From an uncultured Acetatifactor sp. (lineage in GTDB: Bacteria; Bacillota; Clostridia; Lachnospirales; Lachnospiraceae): 51,853 nt of DNA. Location of the stretch: assembly GCA_910587755.1 (NCBI GenBank), contig CAJUNZ010000007.1, positions 1 to 51,853 of the forward strand, read 5' to 3'. Shown piece after piece: positions 23,619 to 32,156 of the stretch (positions are counted from its first letter, which is position 1; every line of letters begins with the position of its first letter). The translations under genes and the position numbers were made by a program. The notes beneath the pieces are model-generated. The model saw nothing but the letters and a program-made list of their open reading frames with translations. It had not been told where the DNA came from and did not search any database.

Positions 23619-24083
23619 TCAAGTTTTAAAACACATTTTAATCTTTTTTATGAAATAGGTCAACCTGTTTTTTATCCCTCTTTTAATTCGTCCCGCTCTG
23701 CGCCGGATTTTCGTCCCTGTCCTGCGGCCTGCCGCCCCGGCTTTCCTGCATCCCCAGGCAAAAGGCCTGCACAGCAGTCCCAGCACCTTGTTCAGCAGCA
23801 GGGAAACGTATTTCACAAAGAGGCCGCTGACAAGCTTCTTGTACAGAAACATGCCCAAAAGCGCACCTATCACCGCAAACCATCTGAGCGTGCCGTCGCT
23901 TTCATGGTACATCAGAAGGAACACTTCGCCCCCGCAGTATACCCAGAACGCCATATCCTCCATGGACACCAGAAAGGGCCCCTGGGGAACCACCCGCCGG
24001 AAGATCCGCAGAAGGTCGTAGACAAAAGTGATAAAAACCCCCATAGCCAGGGAGTGCAGCAGAAATAAATTTTCACCCGCCAT
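23619..24083 (-). CDS. yabQ: Spore cortex protein YabQ
   Basis: 154 residues. The N-terminal half has four hydrophobic segments and the family wording FVYDLLRIFRR and EDMAFWVYCGGEVF; the C-terminal third is strongly basic (residues 110-154). YabQ is a sporulation membrane protein needed for cortex formation in Bacillus. It starts four nt after the yabP stop, so it is surely co-translated with yabP. Confidence 0.92.
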   Translation of the reverse strand: MAGENLFLLHSLAMGVFITFVYDLLRIFRRVVPQGPFLVSMEDMAFWVYCGGEVFLLMYHESDGTLRWFAVIGALLGMFLYKKLVSGLFVKYVSLLLNKVLGLLCRPFAWGCRKAGAAGRRTGTKIRRRAGRIKRGIKNRLTYFIKKIKMCFKT

Positions 24084-24087
24084 AGGC

Positions 24088-24378
24088 TCACCGGAACAGT
24101 CTGGTCAGAAGGGACTCACTCTTATGCCCCACACCTGCCGCGTCGGAATAGGTAAAGCTGTCAATCCTGCCATCTATGTCCACTTCTCCCTTCTCCAGGG
24201 TCAGACGGCTTACATGAAGTTCATTTCCTTTTATCATCAGCATCCCCTGCTCCGTCTCAAGCAGGATCTCATGTACGTCGAAAGAGAGCACATCGTTGAC
24301 ACCATTGATGGCACAGTTCCTTCGGTTTGTCATATTTACCCTGTGTGATCCGTGGGCGCTTCCGCTTAAATCTTCCAT
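24088..24378 (-). CDS. yabP: Sporulation protein YabP
   Basis: 96 residues from ATG 24378 (GGGGAGGG upstream). The core NRRNCAINGVNDVLSFDVHE and LMIKGNELHVSRLTLEKGEV (each seen in full but quoted here as family landmarks) is the YabP/YqfC fold, a small beta-rich protein acting in the mother cell during spore formation. An in-frame start at 24471 would add 31 residues encoded by the tandem-repeat region and is unlikely. Confidence 0.92.
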   Translation of the reverse strand: MEDLSGSAHGSHRVNMTNRRNCAINGVNDVLSFDVHEILLETEQGMLMIKGNELHVSRLTLEKGEVDIDGRIDSFTYSDAAGVGHKSESLLTRLFR

Positions 24379-24437
24379 AATCCCTCCCCAGTCCTTCACT
24401 GACACGCTGTACTTAATACAGTATATGAAGGGCATAT

Positions 24438-24660
24438 GGAAAGAAGAACACTTTCCAGGAAAGAAGAACACTTTCCAAGAAAGAAGAACATTTTCCAGAA
24501 AAGAAGAACGTTTATCCAGAAAAAAGAGCTCTTATGAGAATGGAAGAGCTCTTTTCTGGAATGTTGAACGGATTCAGGAACGCAGGAACACTTTGGGAGA
24601 GCTGGATCGTGTTCCAGGAACAGATGAATTGTCTCCGGGAACCGAAAATGGATTCAGGAA
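24438..24660 (+). repeat. Degenerate ~20-bp tandem repeat between rqcP and yabP
   Basis: Four clear units of about 20 bp, core AAGAAGAACACTTTCCAGGA, run from 24441 to 24521 and decay into related pieces up to 24660. Each unit contains GGAAAG ... CTTTCC, a small inverted repeat, and two AAGAGCTCTT palindromes follow. A plus-strand frame is open across it, but a 20-bp period changes frame every unit, so it is not a repeat protein. Confidence 0.8.
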
Positions 24661-24673
24661 ATAGATTTTTTTC

Positions 24674-24913
24674 TCACAGATAGCGGAAGAGTTCTTTGGC
24701 CTCCTCTTTTTTCACGGTCTCCTGGACGTCAAGAACCTCGGCCTTAACCTCCTTGTTTCCAAAGGAGATAGCGATGATATCGCCCTTTTTCACCTCTGCG
24801 GACGCCTTGGCCTGCCTGCCGTTTATAGTCACCCTGCCGCTGTCGCAGGCTTCATTGGCCACACTGCGGCGTTTAATCAGCCTGGATACCTTCAGATATT
24901 TGTCCAACCTCAT
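24674..24913 (-). CDS. rqcP: Ribosome quality-control S4-domain protein RqcP (YabO)
   Basis: 79 residues from ATG 24913 (GGAGGGAGA upstream). Begins MRLDKYLKVSRLIKRR, the S4 RNA-binding fold, and ends KKEEAKELFRYL. In Bacillus RqcP/YabO binds stalled 60S-like large subunits with RqcH and promotes poly-alanine tailing of the incomplete chain. Its place between hup and yabP is as in Bacillus. The longer frame to 24994 lacks a ribosome site. Confidence 0.92.
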   Translation of the reverse strand: MRLDKYLKVSRLIKRRSVANEACDSGRVTINGRQAKASAEVKKGDIIAISFGNKEVKAEVLDVQETVKKEEAKELFRYL

Positions 24914-24950
24914 AACATTCTCCCTCCACCGGGCAGTTTTCCCGCCCACA

Positions 24951-25005
24951 AAAAGCCCGGCTGACCACACCCCATGCAAGGGAGTGACGGACACAAGCCG
25001 GGCTT
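24951..25005 (-). terminator. Terminator downstream of hup
   Basis: AAGCCCGGCT and AGCCGGGCTT are perfect 10-bp arms 34 nt apart; on the minus strand the distal arm is followed by TTTTTGT. It would give hup an abundant monocistronic mRNA with partial read-through to rqcP. Confidence 0.7.
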
Positions 25006-25086
25006 CCTAACCTGCATTCGGCGGCAGGCAGCCACACAAATGCAGAACATGTTCAGGATAAATAATAACTTCAGAATTTTCTGGCA

Positions 25087-25365
25087 CTACTCCTCATTCA
25101 GCATGTCCTTCAGAGCCTTGCCAGCCTTAAACTTCGGAGCCTTGGATGCCGGAAGCTGCAGGGGCTCGTTTGTCTGAGGATTCCTCCCCTCCCTGGCTGC
25201 CCTCTCGGAAACCTCGAACGTACCAAAGCCCACAAGCTGAACCTTCCCGCCTTTCTTCAGTTCATCCGTGACAACATCCGTAAAAGCCTTCAGGGCCTTC
25301 TCCGCATCTTTCTTGGAAATACCGGCCTGTTCAGCCATAGCTGTGGTTAATTCTGTCTTGTTCAT
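25087..25365 (-). CDS. hup: HU family DNA-binding protein
   Basis: 92 residues, full length for HU. Starts MNKTELTTAMAEQAGISKKDAE, has the beta-arm motif GRNPQT near residue 61 and the typical LVGFGTFEV. It bends and compacts DNA as a dimer. AGGAGG lies eight bases before the ATG. Followed by its own terminator and then rqcP. Confidence 0.96.
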   Translation of the reverse strand: MNKTELTTAMAEQAGISKKDAEKALKAFTDVVTDELKKGGKVQLVGFGTFEVSERAAREGRNPQTNEPLQLPASKAPKFKAGKALKDMLNEE

Positions 25366-25449
25366 ATCGAACTCCTCCTATACTGAGTTTTCAATTTGTA
25401 CATTTCGTGTTGTCCCTCTGAAACGCCTATAAATATTTATATATGCTTT

Positions 25450-26790
25450 TTATGGGTTTGTCAAGGCATTTTCCACCAAATCGGCAAAGGAGAAAGACAA
25501 ATCTTTCTCGCTCCCATCAATCTGAACGGTGTAGCTCTTGGTCATGTAACCCGATTTTCTGAGGATAATCACGTGGCTTCCCTCCGTCTTCCGGAAGCTG
25601 CAGGGAGAGATCCCCACATAGTTTCCGTCCAGATATACCTCGGCCCCTTCCGGCGCGTCCACATACACTTTATAGTACCCTGCAGTGGTGTCCCCGTTGC
25701 CGGATACGGTGGGCGTCTCCTGTACCTGCCCCTGTCCTTCCTCCACCGGATCCAGAACCACGTCAATGCCCGCGGACTCCTGAGCCACCCGGATATAGCG
25801 GGTGACGGACTGGTAGCCCTCCGCCCGGGCGATCAGCTGGTGCAGCCCGTACTCCAGCGTCACCGGAAGAGAAGCGTCCACCTTGGCCCCGTCGATATAC
25901 AGCTCCGTCCCGGAAGGATTCAGGGTAAAGAGCACCATGCCCGTCTGAGGTTCCGGGATCTCCAGGTCCCCAATGTCCAGGGTTGTCTCCTCATTCCGGT
26001 AGATCACCACATTTTTCATGCCTCCCCCGCCCTTGTGGGAGACATTCACCTCATAGGAGCCCTCCGGCACCAGCAGAAGCATGTCCTCCGTAATGCGGCG
26101 GATCTGGGACTGGCCTATCTCAATCCAGCCCCCGATAAAATTCTCGTCGTTTAAAAGCCGCAGGTAGCCGTGTCCCTTCTCCACCCGCACCGTCAGCACC
26201 TGGGAGTCCAGCCCCTGAAAACTCAGCACGTCCGCCGGATTCAGGTCCATAAGCTCAATACTCCTGTCCCCTGAAAAATACTGAGTGTTGGAAGTGAGTT
26301 TGAAGGTCTCCTCCCCCAGAGTCACTTCCTCCCGCTCCAAATCCATCTCATAGCGCTCCACGCTGGCGTAATTCCAGGCTTCCCCGGACAGGCGAAGATT
26401 GGTCAGGTGCTTCCGGCCCTTCAGGAACGTAATGTCCACAATATCTCCCTTGTCCACCTGATCCAGGGCAATGCCCTGACCGTACTTGTCATAAAATCCT
26501 GTGGTGCCGTCTACGGACAGGGTATACCTGCGCCCCAGTTCCAGGTTCAGAAAAGTCAGCGTGCTCTTCCCCTGGTCCCGGCCCACCACCACCGCCGTAT
26601 CCGCCGAGTCATAGCTGTCCGGCCCCGCAGGTTCAAATCCAGTGTCCACCCTCTCCGGCGACGGATCCGGCGCCCCTCCCCAGAGACCATTCCCTATCTG
26701 GGGAACGGCACAGCTGCACAGATACAGCGCGGTTCCCGCCGCTAGCACCGCCCTACCCATGGCGGCGGCAGTTTTTTTTCTCTTGTCCAT
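25450..26790 (-). CDS. PEGA-domain lipoprotein
   Basis: 446 residues from ATG 26790 (GAGGA upstream); a longer frame to 27120 is an antisense-like extension without ribosome site. The basic start MDKRKKTAAAMG, hydrophobic stretch and LCSC fit a lipoprotein signal with Cys as first mature residue. Two C-terminal PEGA domains are clear (LNPSGTELYIDGAKV and VDAPEGAEVYLDGNYVG), the second ending near residue 440. The N-terminal half has beta-rich repeats of unknown type. PEGA domains are surface or cell-wall modules. It lies 14 nt downstream of the CotS-like gene, so a sporulation-related envelope role is possible. Confidence 0.82.
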   Translation of the reverse strand: MDKRKKTAAAMGRAVLAAGTALYLCSCAVPQIGNGLWGGAPDPSPERVDTGFEPAGPDSYDSADTAVVVGRDQGKSTLTFLNLELGRRYTLSVDGTTGFYDKYGQGIALDQVDKGDIVDITFLKGRKHLTNLRLSGEAWNYASVERYEMDLEREEVTLGEETFKLTSNTQYFSGDRSIELMDLNPADVLSFQGLDSQVLTVRVEKGHGYLRLLNDENFIGGWIEIGQSQIRRITEDMLLLVPEGSYEVNVSHKGGGGMKNVVIYRNEETTLDIGDLEIPEPQTGMVLFTLNPSGTELYIDGAKVDASLPVTLEYGLHQLIARAEGYQSVTRYIRVAQESAGIDVVLDPVEEGQGQVQETPTVSGNGDTTAGYYKVYVDAPEGAEVYLDGNYVGISPCSFRKTEGSHVIILRKSGYMTKSYTVQIDGSEKDLSFSFADLVENALTNP

Positions 26791-26804
26791 ATCTTCCTCA
26801 TCTA

Positions 26805-27797
26805 TTAATGAAATTCCGGGAATACCTCTCCCAGAAAACGCTGTTTGTCTTCCTCCTGGGCCAGCAGCTTGGAAAGCTTCTCCGGATTCTTTCCGGGGGT
26901 CCAGACTTTTCTTGAATTGTAATAAAAATTTACGATCTTCCAGAATTTCTCCGGGTACGCCAGCCTGAAATACAGATCCGCCCGGCTGTCCCTGGACAGG
27001 GGACGCTCCCCCTCGTAGGTCTCCAGAAGCTGTGCTCCCAGGGCCGGCTGCCAGTTCCCCTTTTCCAAAAGCTTCCGCAGCAGCAGGTAGAGATCCCTCA
27101 CAGGGTCGTCCCGAAGGCACTTTTCAAAGTTTGCAATAAACCATCTTCCGCCCCCCTGAAGAATATTGTGATACTGATAATCCCCATGGCAGAACGCCAC
27201 AGATCCGGCTGTCTGTGTATTTATCTCCCTGCCTTCCCGGTGCTTTTCCCACTCCTGGGTTACGTCAAGAGCGCTGCCCAGAAATGTGTCAAAGGCTTTC
27301 AAAAGGCTGGTCTCAAACCAGGTCTTGGATCCCTTCTGCTGCAGGTACTTTCTGACCCGCTTCAGCTCTTTATTGTGTTTCTCATATTCTTTCCCGGGGG
27401 AAAATGCCGCCGGAAGGCCGGGCGTGTCTGCCGGAAGTGTCATGCTCCCGTGGAGCCTTGCCAGGAGCCTCACCGCCTCCCTGCACTCCTCCCTGTCATG
27501 AATGCAGCATTCCCTGCCCTCCTGCCAGGTCTTCAGGACATACCCGGAGCCGTCGCCGTCCCGGACCAGGAGCGCGCCCTCCTTGCTGGGCACTATGGCT
27601 TCCACGTTCACCCGGCCGGCCTCCGCTGTCTGCCCAAGCAGCCTGTTCTGCAGCTCCAACCTGTCCTGGCTGCCCGAATATTCCTTAAAGATCAGGCACC
27701 CCAGATTCGTGTCACACACAATGGCTCCTCTGCCCCTTCTGGTCCGAAGAACCTCTACCTCATACTGTTCCAGCAACTCCACTGCCCTGTCATTCAC
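26805..27797 (-). CDS. CotS-like spore coat kinase-fold protein with altered metal-binding motif
   Basis: 330 residues of the CotS/YutH branch of the aminoglycoside phosphotransferase fold. The ATP-site lysine (IFKEY), the catalytic loop HGDYQYHN (204-211, Asp206) and the following strand are recognisable. The metal-binding Asp expected in the DFD/DWE position is replaced: the text is WFIANFEK, Asn223. Catalysis is therefore doubtful and the protein may be a structural pseudokinase. CotS proteins belong to the inner spore coat. It is co-directional with the PEGA lipoprotein, 14 nt apart. Confidence 0.8.
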   Translation of the reverse strand: MNDRAVELLEQYEVEVLRTRRGRGAIVCDTNLGCLIFKEYSGSQDRLELQNRLLGQTAEAGRVNVEAIVPSKEGALLVRDGDGSGYVLKTWQEGRECCIHDREECREAVRLLARLHGSMTLPADTPGLPAAFSPGKEYEKHNKELKRVRKYLQQKGSKTWFETSLLKAFDTFLGSALDVTQEWEKHREGREINTQTAGSVAFCHGDYQYHNILQGGGRWFIANFEKCLRDDPVRDLYLLLRKLLEKGNWQPALGAQLLETYEGERPLSRDSRADLYFRLAYPEKFWKIVNFYYNSRKVWTPGKNPEKLSKLLAQEEDKQRFLGEVFPEFH

Positions 27798-28009
27798 TCT
27801 CCGCCCCTCCTGCTCTGTTCCTGCATCGTCCCCCGCTTAGGAACTGTCGGAAAATAACTGCTGCAATTTGTTTAGACAAAAGCCTGGAAATGCAATAAAA
27901 ATTGCTATGAACCTGCAGTAGTTATTTGTAGACATTTCCTTAAGAATGCCTTTGAATCCGCCTTCCTAATCCGGCTAAACTATCATATGAGAAGGATTGT
28001 GAAAGTATG

Positions 28010-29353
28010 TCAGAGTTTTTCCGCCTCTGCCAGAAGCCTTTCTTTTGTATTGCACTCCGGATCCTCCAGAACCAGTTCCAGGAGTTTTTGCAGAATCTCT
28101 CCCAGCTGCCTGCCGGGCTTCCACCCTGCCTGGATCAGATCTCCCCCGGTGACTGCCAGGGTCTTTAAGGACACACACTGCTGCTGCCTGAGCAGTTCCT
28201 CATAGCATTCCTGCCACCGGTCTACCTTATCCAGCTTTTCCTGCCTGCAGTACTGGCTCTGGGCCAGGATGTCGGCCCGCTTTACCGCGAAAAACCAGGG
28301 GAACGCCTCCTCCCCAATCCGGTTGAGAGCTTTTCTTGCCATCTTCATGTCAGGTTCCAGACTGTTGCCGTAGTCATGGCAGCGCACCAGGGTGCATACC
28401 CTGCGGATGGTGTCTTTGTCCATTTTCAGTCTGTACAGAAACGCTTCCGCCGTGTCCGCTCCCACTGCCGCGTGACCGTGGAAATGGGTGGTGCCGTCAG
28501 GGTCCACTGTCAATACCTTGGGTTTTCCAATATCGTGCAGCAGCATGGCCAGGCGCAGCACCTTGTCCGCCTGCACATGCTGCATGGAGCGCAAAATGTG
28601 TTCTCCCACACTGCAGCAGTGGTGAGGATGCTTCTGAGGAGTCTCCATGGCCTGGTCAAATTCCGGGAAAAACACTTTTGTGACACCGGTTTCATAAGCC
28701 AGGCGAAGATGCTCGGGATGGGGGGAAACAAGCAGTTTCACCAGTTCCACCCGGATCCTCTCTGCGCTGACTCTGTCCAGCGTATGGGCCAGCCGGGAGA
28801 TGGCCGCCAGGGTCTCCTCCTCAATGTCAAACCCCATCTGGGCGGAGAACCGGATCGCCCGCAAAATGCGCAGGGAGTCCTCCCCAAAGCGTTCCTCCGG
28901 ATTGCCCACACACCGCACAATGCCCGCCTCCATGTCCTCCAGGCCCCCAAAGCAGTCCACCAGCCCCGCCTCGTCATTGTATGCCAGAGCGTTCATGGTC
29001 AGGTCCCGGCGCTTTAAATCCTCCTCCAGACTGGGCGTAAACTTCACCTGTTTCGGATGCCTGCCGTCCTCATAGATCCCGTCCACCCTGTAGGTAGTCA
29101 CCTCAAAGCCTTCCCTGCCCACTATCACGGTGACGGTGCCGTGCTGCAGGCCGGTATCCACGGTCCTGGAAAAAAGTTCTTTCACCTGGAAGGGCGTGGC
29201 CGAGGTGGTAATATCCCAGTCCTCCGGCTCCCGTCCCAGAATGGAATCCCGCACGCACCCTCCCACCACATAGGCCTCATATCCCGCCTTGGCGATGGTG
29301 TCAATAATATACTGTGCTTTTTGAGGTACTTTTATCCTGATATTCCTCTCCAT
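28010..29353 (-). CDS. cca: CCA tRNA nucleotidyltransferase (HD-domain type)
   Basis: 447 residues. Class II polymerase head with GGCVRDSILG (31-40) and catalytic DWD (45-47), RRDLTMNALAY and the amino-acid template region, then an HD domain with LLHDIGKP. It adds or repairs the 3' CCA of tRNAs without a nucleic-acid template. The HD domain suggests extra phosphohydrolase activity. Length is normal. No neighbour is functionally linked. Confidence 0.93.
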   Translation of the reverse strand: MERNIRIKVPQKAQYIIDTIAKAGYEAYVVGGCVRDSILGREPEDWDITTSATPFQVKELFSRTVDTGLQHGTVTVIVGREGFEVTTYRVDGIYEDGRHPKQVKFTPSLEEDLKRRDLTMNALAYNDEAGLVDCFGGLEDMEAGIVRCVGNPEERFGEDSLRILRAIRFSAQMGFDIEEETLAAISRLAHTLDRVSAERIRVELVKLLVSPHPEHLRLAYETGVTKVFFPEFDQAMETPQKHPHHCCSVGEHILRSMQHVQADKVLRLAMLLHDIGKPKVLTVDPDGTTHFHGHAAVGADTAEAFLYRLKMDKDTIRRVCTLVRCHDYGNSLEPDMKMARKALNRIGEEAFPWFFAVKRADILAQSQYCRQEKLDKVDRWQECYEELLRQQQCVSLKTLAVTGGDLIQAGWKPGRQLGEILQKLLELVLEDPECNTKERLLAEAEKL

Positions 29354-29377
29354 ATTTCACTCTCCCCGCCGGTTCCC

Positions 29378-30214
29378 CTAAACGGAGCTCCCGGCCATTC
29401 CTGAAAGAACAAATCTGTCTATCACCTCCACCAGACCGTCCTGGTCACAGGTGCCGGCCACATAGTCCGCCGCCTCTTTCACCGGGGTCTGAGCGTTTCC
29501 CATGGCCACCCCCACTCCGGCACATTTTATCATGGAGATATCATTGAAGCCGTCCCCGCAGCAGACGGTATCCTCCCATCCTGCCCCCAGGCGCTTCAGC
29601 AGCCCTTCCAGGGAGGCCGCCTTGTCCACATTCTGTGCCACAATCTCGATAAAAAAGGGATCGGATCTGTAGATTGCCGCCTTATCCCCCATTTTCTCCT
29701 GCAGTTTCTGAACCAGCACGGCAGCACGATCCGGGTCCTGGGTCATAAAACATTTGCAGACGGGAAAATCCACAAAGCCCACAAAGTCTCCCACCTGCTC
29801 CAGGGGCATGCCGTTCATGCGTGCCTCCAGGGCCACATACTCGTCAGGGGGAAAAGCGGAAATCACTCTCTCGCTATTGTGTGTGGCCAGTCCGCAGCCC
29901 TCTGTTTTGGCAAATTCATACAGTTCGGGCAGGAGGGAAAGGGGCAGGGTTTTCTGCCAGACCACCTCCCCTGTGGCGCACTCCACCACCCGGGCGCCGT
30001 TGAAGGACAGCAGATAACCGCCGAATCTGTCCAGTTCCAGTTCCTGCCTGCAGCGGTTCATGCCGGGAGTGGGCCGTCCCGAGGCCAGCACCACCCTGTG
30101 CCCTTCCTCCATGGCCTGAAAAAGCCTGGCTTTCGTGGCCGGGGTAATCTCCTTCCTGGAATTTGTCAGTGTGCCGTCTATATCCAGCGCCAATACCTTT
30201 TTCCGCTGTGCCAT
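29378..30214 (-). CDS. Cof-type HAD-superfamily phosphatase
   Basis: 278 residues from ATG 30214 (GGGAGA upstream); the frame reaches 30331 but the extra 39 residues cross the upstream terminator. HAD motif I LALDIDGTLTNS, motif II ASGRP, and motifs III/IV KAA ... GDGFNDISMIK. These enzymes dephosphorylate sugar phosphates or cofactors such as FMN and pyridoxal phosphate. Substrate cannot be predicted. It lies 24 nt upstream of cca on the same strand. Confidence 0.88.
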   Translation of the reverse strand: MAQRKKVLALDIDGTLTNSRKEITPATKARLFQAMEEGHRVVLASGRPTPGMNRCRQELELDRFGGYLLSFNGARVVECATGEVVWQKTLPLSLLPELYEFAKTEGCGLATHNSERVISAFPPDEYVALEARMNGMPLEQVGDFVGFVDFPVCKCFMTQDPDRAAVLVQKLQEKMGDKAAIYRSDPFFIEIVAQNVDKAASLEGLLKRLGAGWEDTVCCGDGFNDISMIKCAGVGVAMGNAQTPVKEAADYVAGTCDQDGLVEVIDRFVLSGMAGSSV

Positions 30215-30248
30215 CTGTCCTGTCTCTCCCTTTCCTCCGTCTAAAATT

Positions 30249-30276
30249 CCAAAAGGCGGTGGGCAACCCCACCGCC
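30249..30276 (-). terminator. Terminator between the foldase gene and the Cof phosphatase
   Basis: GGCGGTGGG / CCCACCGCC, nine base pairs, followed on the minus strand by TTTTGG. It ends the transcript of the upstream foldase gene. Confidence 0.7.
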
Positions 30277-30370
30277 ATCCTGTTTCTCTGTCATGTGATG
30301 CTCTATGAGCCAAATTTGTCGAATCCTGCACCCTCTATGCCAGATCTTCCGCTGGATTCTTCTCGGGATC

Positions 30371-31995
30371 CTACGGCTCCGTGCTCTCTGCGTCAGAGCC
30401 CTCTGTGGATTCCTGCGGTTCTGTGCTCTCTGCGTCAGAACCCTCTGTGGATTCCCCGGATCCTGCGCTCTCTGCGTCAGAGCCCTCTGTGGATTCCTCC
30501 TCAGGCTCCTGCAGATATTTCAGGTTGCCCTTGGGGTCCTGAATCTCCACGCTGTCCAGTCTCTCATGCATATACTCGTCAAGACTCTGGTCGGTGAGAG
30601 TGGTCTTGATTCCCAGGAACCATGAAGGCTCGTTAAGCCCCACATAGTAGCAGACGTAGGATAATTCCAATCCCTCCGGAGCAAATACCTCCGCGTCACC
30701 CTCTTTGCGGGAGCTGTCTAAAAACCAGTCTGTTATCTCCTGGGGCAGGCCGGAAGAACTTGTCAGTCCCTCATACAGACCTCCCTTGGGCGCCGTCATA
30801 ATTGTATTGTACTTATCATAGATGACCGCAAAACTCTCCTCCGTGGCCTCGCCCTGTTTCCACTCGTCCATAATGGACTGGGCCTCCTCTCTGGAAGCCG
30901 CCAGAATTCGCAGATCCACCGAAGGGGACTGATCCAGATAGCGCCGCTTAAACTCAAGCACATAGTAACGGTGATTGGTGGAATCCTCTATCACCGTGGT
31001 ATCTCCCTCCGCCCGGGCCTCGTCAAAAAGCCAGTCACGCAGCATGTACATTGCCTCCATCTGGGTGGAACCTTCCTTCAGTTCTCCCAGCGTTTTCACC
31101 TTGCTCTCAGACTCCTGGGCCTGGGCGTGAGCCGCCTCCATGGCTGCGTCAATCTCTGCCTGGGAAGGCTGTAAGCCGCCTCAGAGTCTTCCCCTTCCCC
31201 GTCTGCTGCCGCCTCATCCACCGGATCCGCCAGTTCTGTGGGCTCCGTGGGAAGCTGTGCGTCCACAGTCAGCAGATAGTAGTCCACCCAGTCATAGTCT
31301 GCCTTGTGTTCCTGATAATATGCTTCAATCTCCTCCTGAGAAGGAGCCAGCCTCTCCTGCACTTCCTGGGTGTAAGCCTCCAGGTACAGCCCCTGTTCAA
31401 TGTAGGGTTTCAACCTGGACGAGGTGGCATACGCCCCGTATATCTGCCTGATATACTCCTTGCCGCTGACTCCCGCGGCGGAAGCCGACTGCTCCAGCCC
31501 CTTCTCGAAGGTCTCATAATCCCGGGCGGTGTCATAGGCAAATCCTTCCGCCTGAGCTTCCTTCATAAGCCCCCTGGTGCGGGCAATATTCTCCGTCGCA
31601 AGCTGGTCAAAATAGTCCTTCCAGGTAAGCGTCTCGGAGTACATCTGTTTGCTCAGATCGCCGCTTAAGTCAACTCCCATATAATATAGATAAGTTGCGT
31701 TCTGGGCCAGGAAATTGCTGCTCACCAGGCCGTAATTATAGTCGAATTCCACCCGGCTTATCTTTTCCCCGTCCACCTGAAGATAGGTTCCATTTACCAT
31801 TAACCAGTTCCGGATGGGAAAAGAGGCCACCAGGCACACCACCGCCGCCAGCATCACAATGCAAACGATCTTGCTGATGCGCTGTTCCCTTTTCTCCTTC
31901 TCCTTCAGCTCCTGGCGCCTGCGGACCTTCAGGTCATATTTCGTCACAACCTTTTCCGGCGTCTGCTCTGCCTTCTGTGTCTCTTTTTTGGACAT
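30371..31995 (-). pseudogene. Parvulin-type peptidyl-prolyl isomerase, frameshifted
   Basis: Two frames together make one membrane-anchored foldase. Frame 1 (start ATG 31995) has a cytoplasmic tail, one membrane span and a SurA-N-like helical domain up to EDSEAAYS. Frame 2 continues with SQAEIDAAMEAAHAQ, a parvulin-like domain (PSVDLRILA, APKGGLYEGLT, PQEITDWFLD) and ends in acidic repeats. The switch of frame falls within 31160-31195; a one-base change would repair it. There is no slippery heptamer, so mutation or sequencing error is more likely than programmed shifting. The family folds exported proteins outside the membrane. Confidence 0.8.
30381..30503 (-). repeat. 42-bp in-frame tandem repeat encoding the acidic tail of the foldase
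   Basis: Three units of 42 bp (starts 30381, 30423, 30465) each carrying CTCTGCGTCAG ... CCCTCTGTGGATTCC on the plus strand. They encode 14-residue repeats around STEGSDAES. Unit length is a multiple of three, so copy number can vary without frame loss. Confidence 0.85.
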
Positions 31996-32156
31996 ATCCC
32001 ATGTCTCTCCTTCCCTTTTCCTCCCTGTTTTCTCCCGGACCGGATCCGGGCTGCTTTCAGATACCCGCCCAAGCCCCTTTTTTGCATCTGACCCTGTGAA
32101 AAACGGACGGGCTCCGGCAAGAACATATTTTACAGTATTTCCGGACAAAAGGAAAG

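Noticed and set aside
24296..24664. Plus-strand gene of 122 codons across the tandem repeat
   Set aside because: The 20-bp repeat period shifts frame in each unit, there is no ribosome site, and its 5' part is antisense to yabP.
26791..27120. 110-residue N-terminal extension of the PEGA lipoprotein
   Set aside because: It is antisense-phase sequence inside the CotS-like gene; the lipoprotein signal and ribosome site support ATG 26790.
31160..31195. Programmed ribosomal frameshift in the foldase gene
   Set aside because: No slippery heptamer or following stem is visible; a simple indel explains the break.
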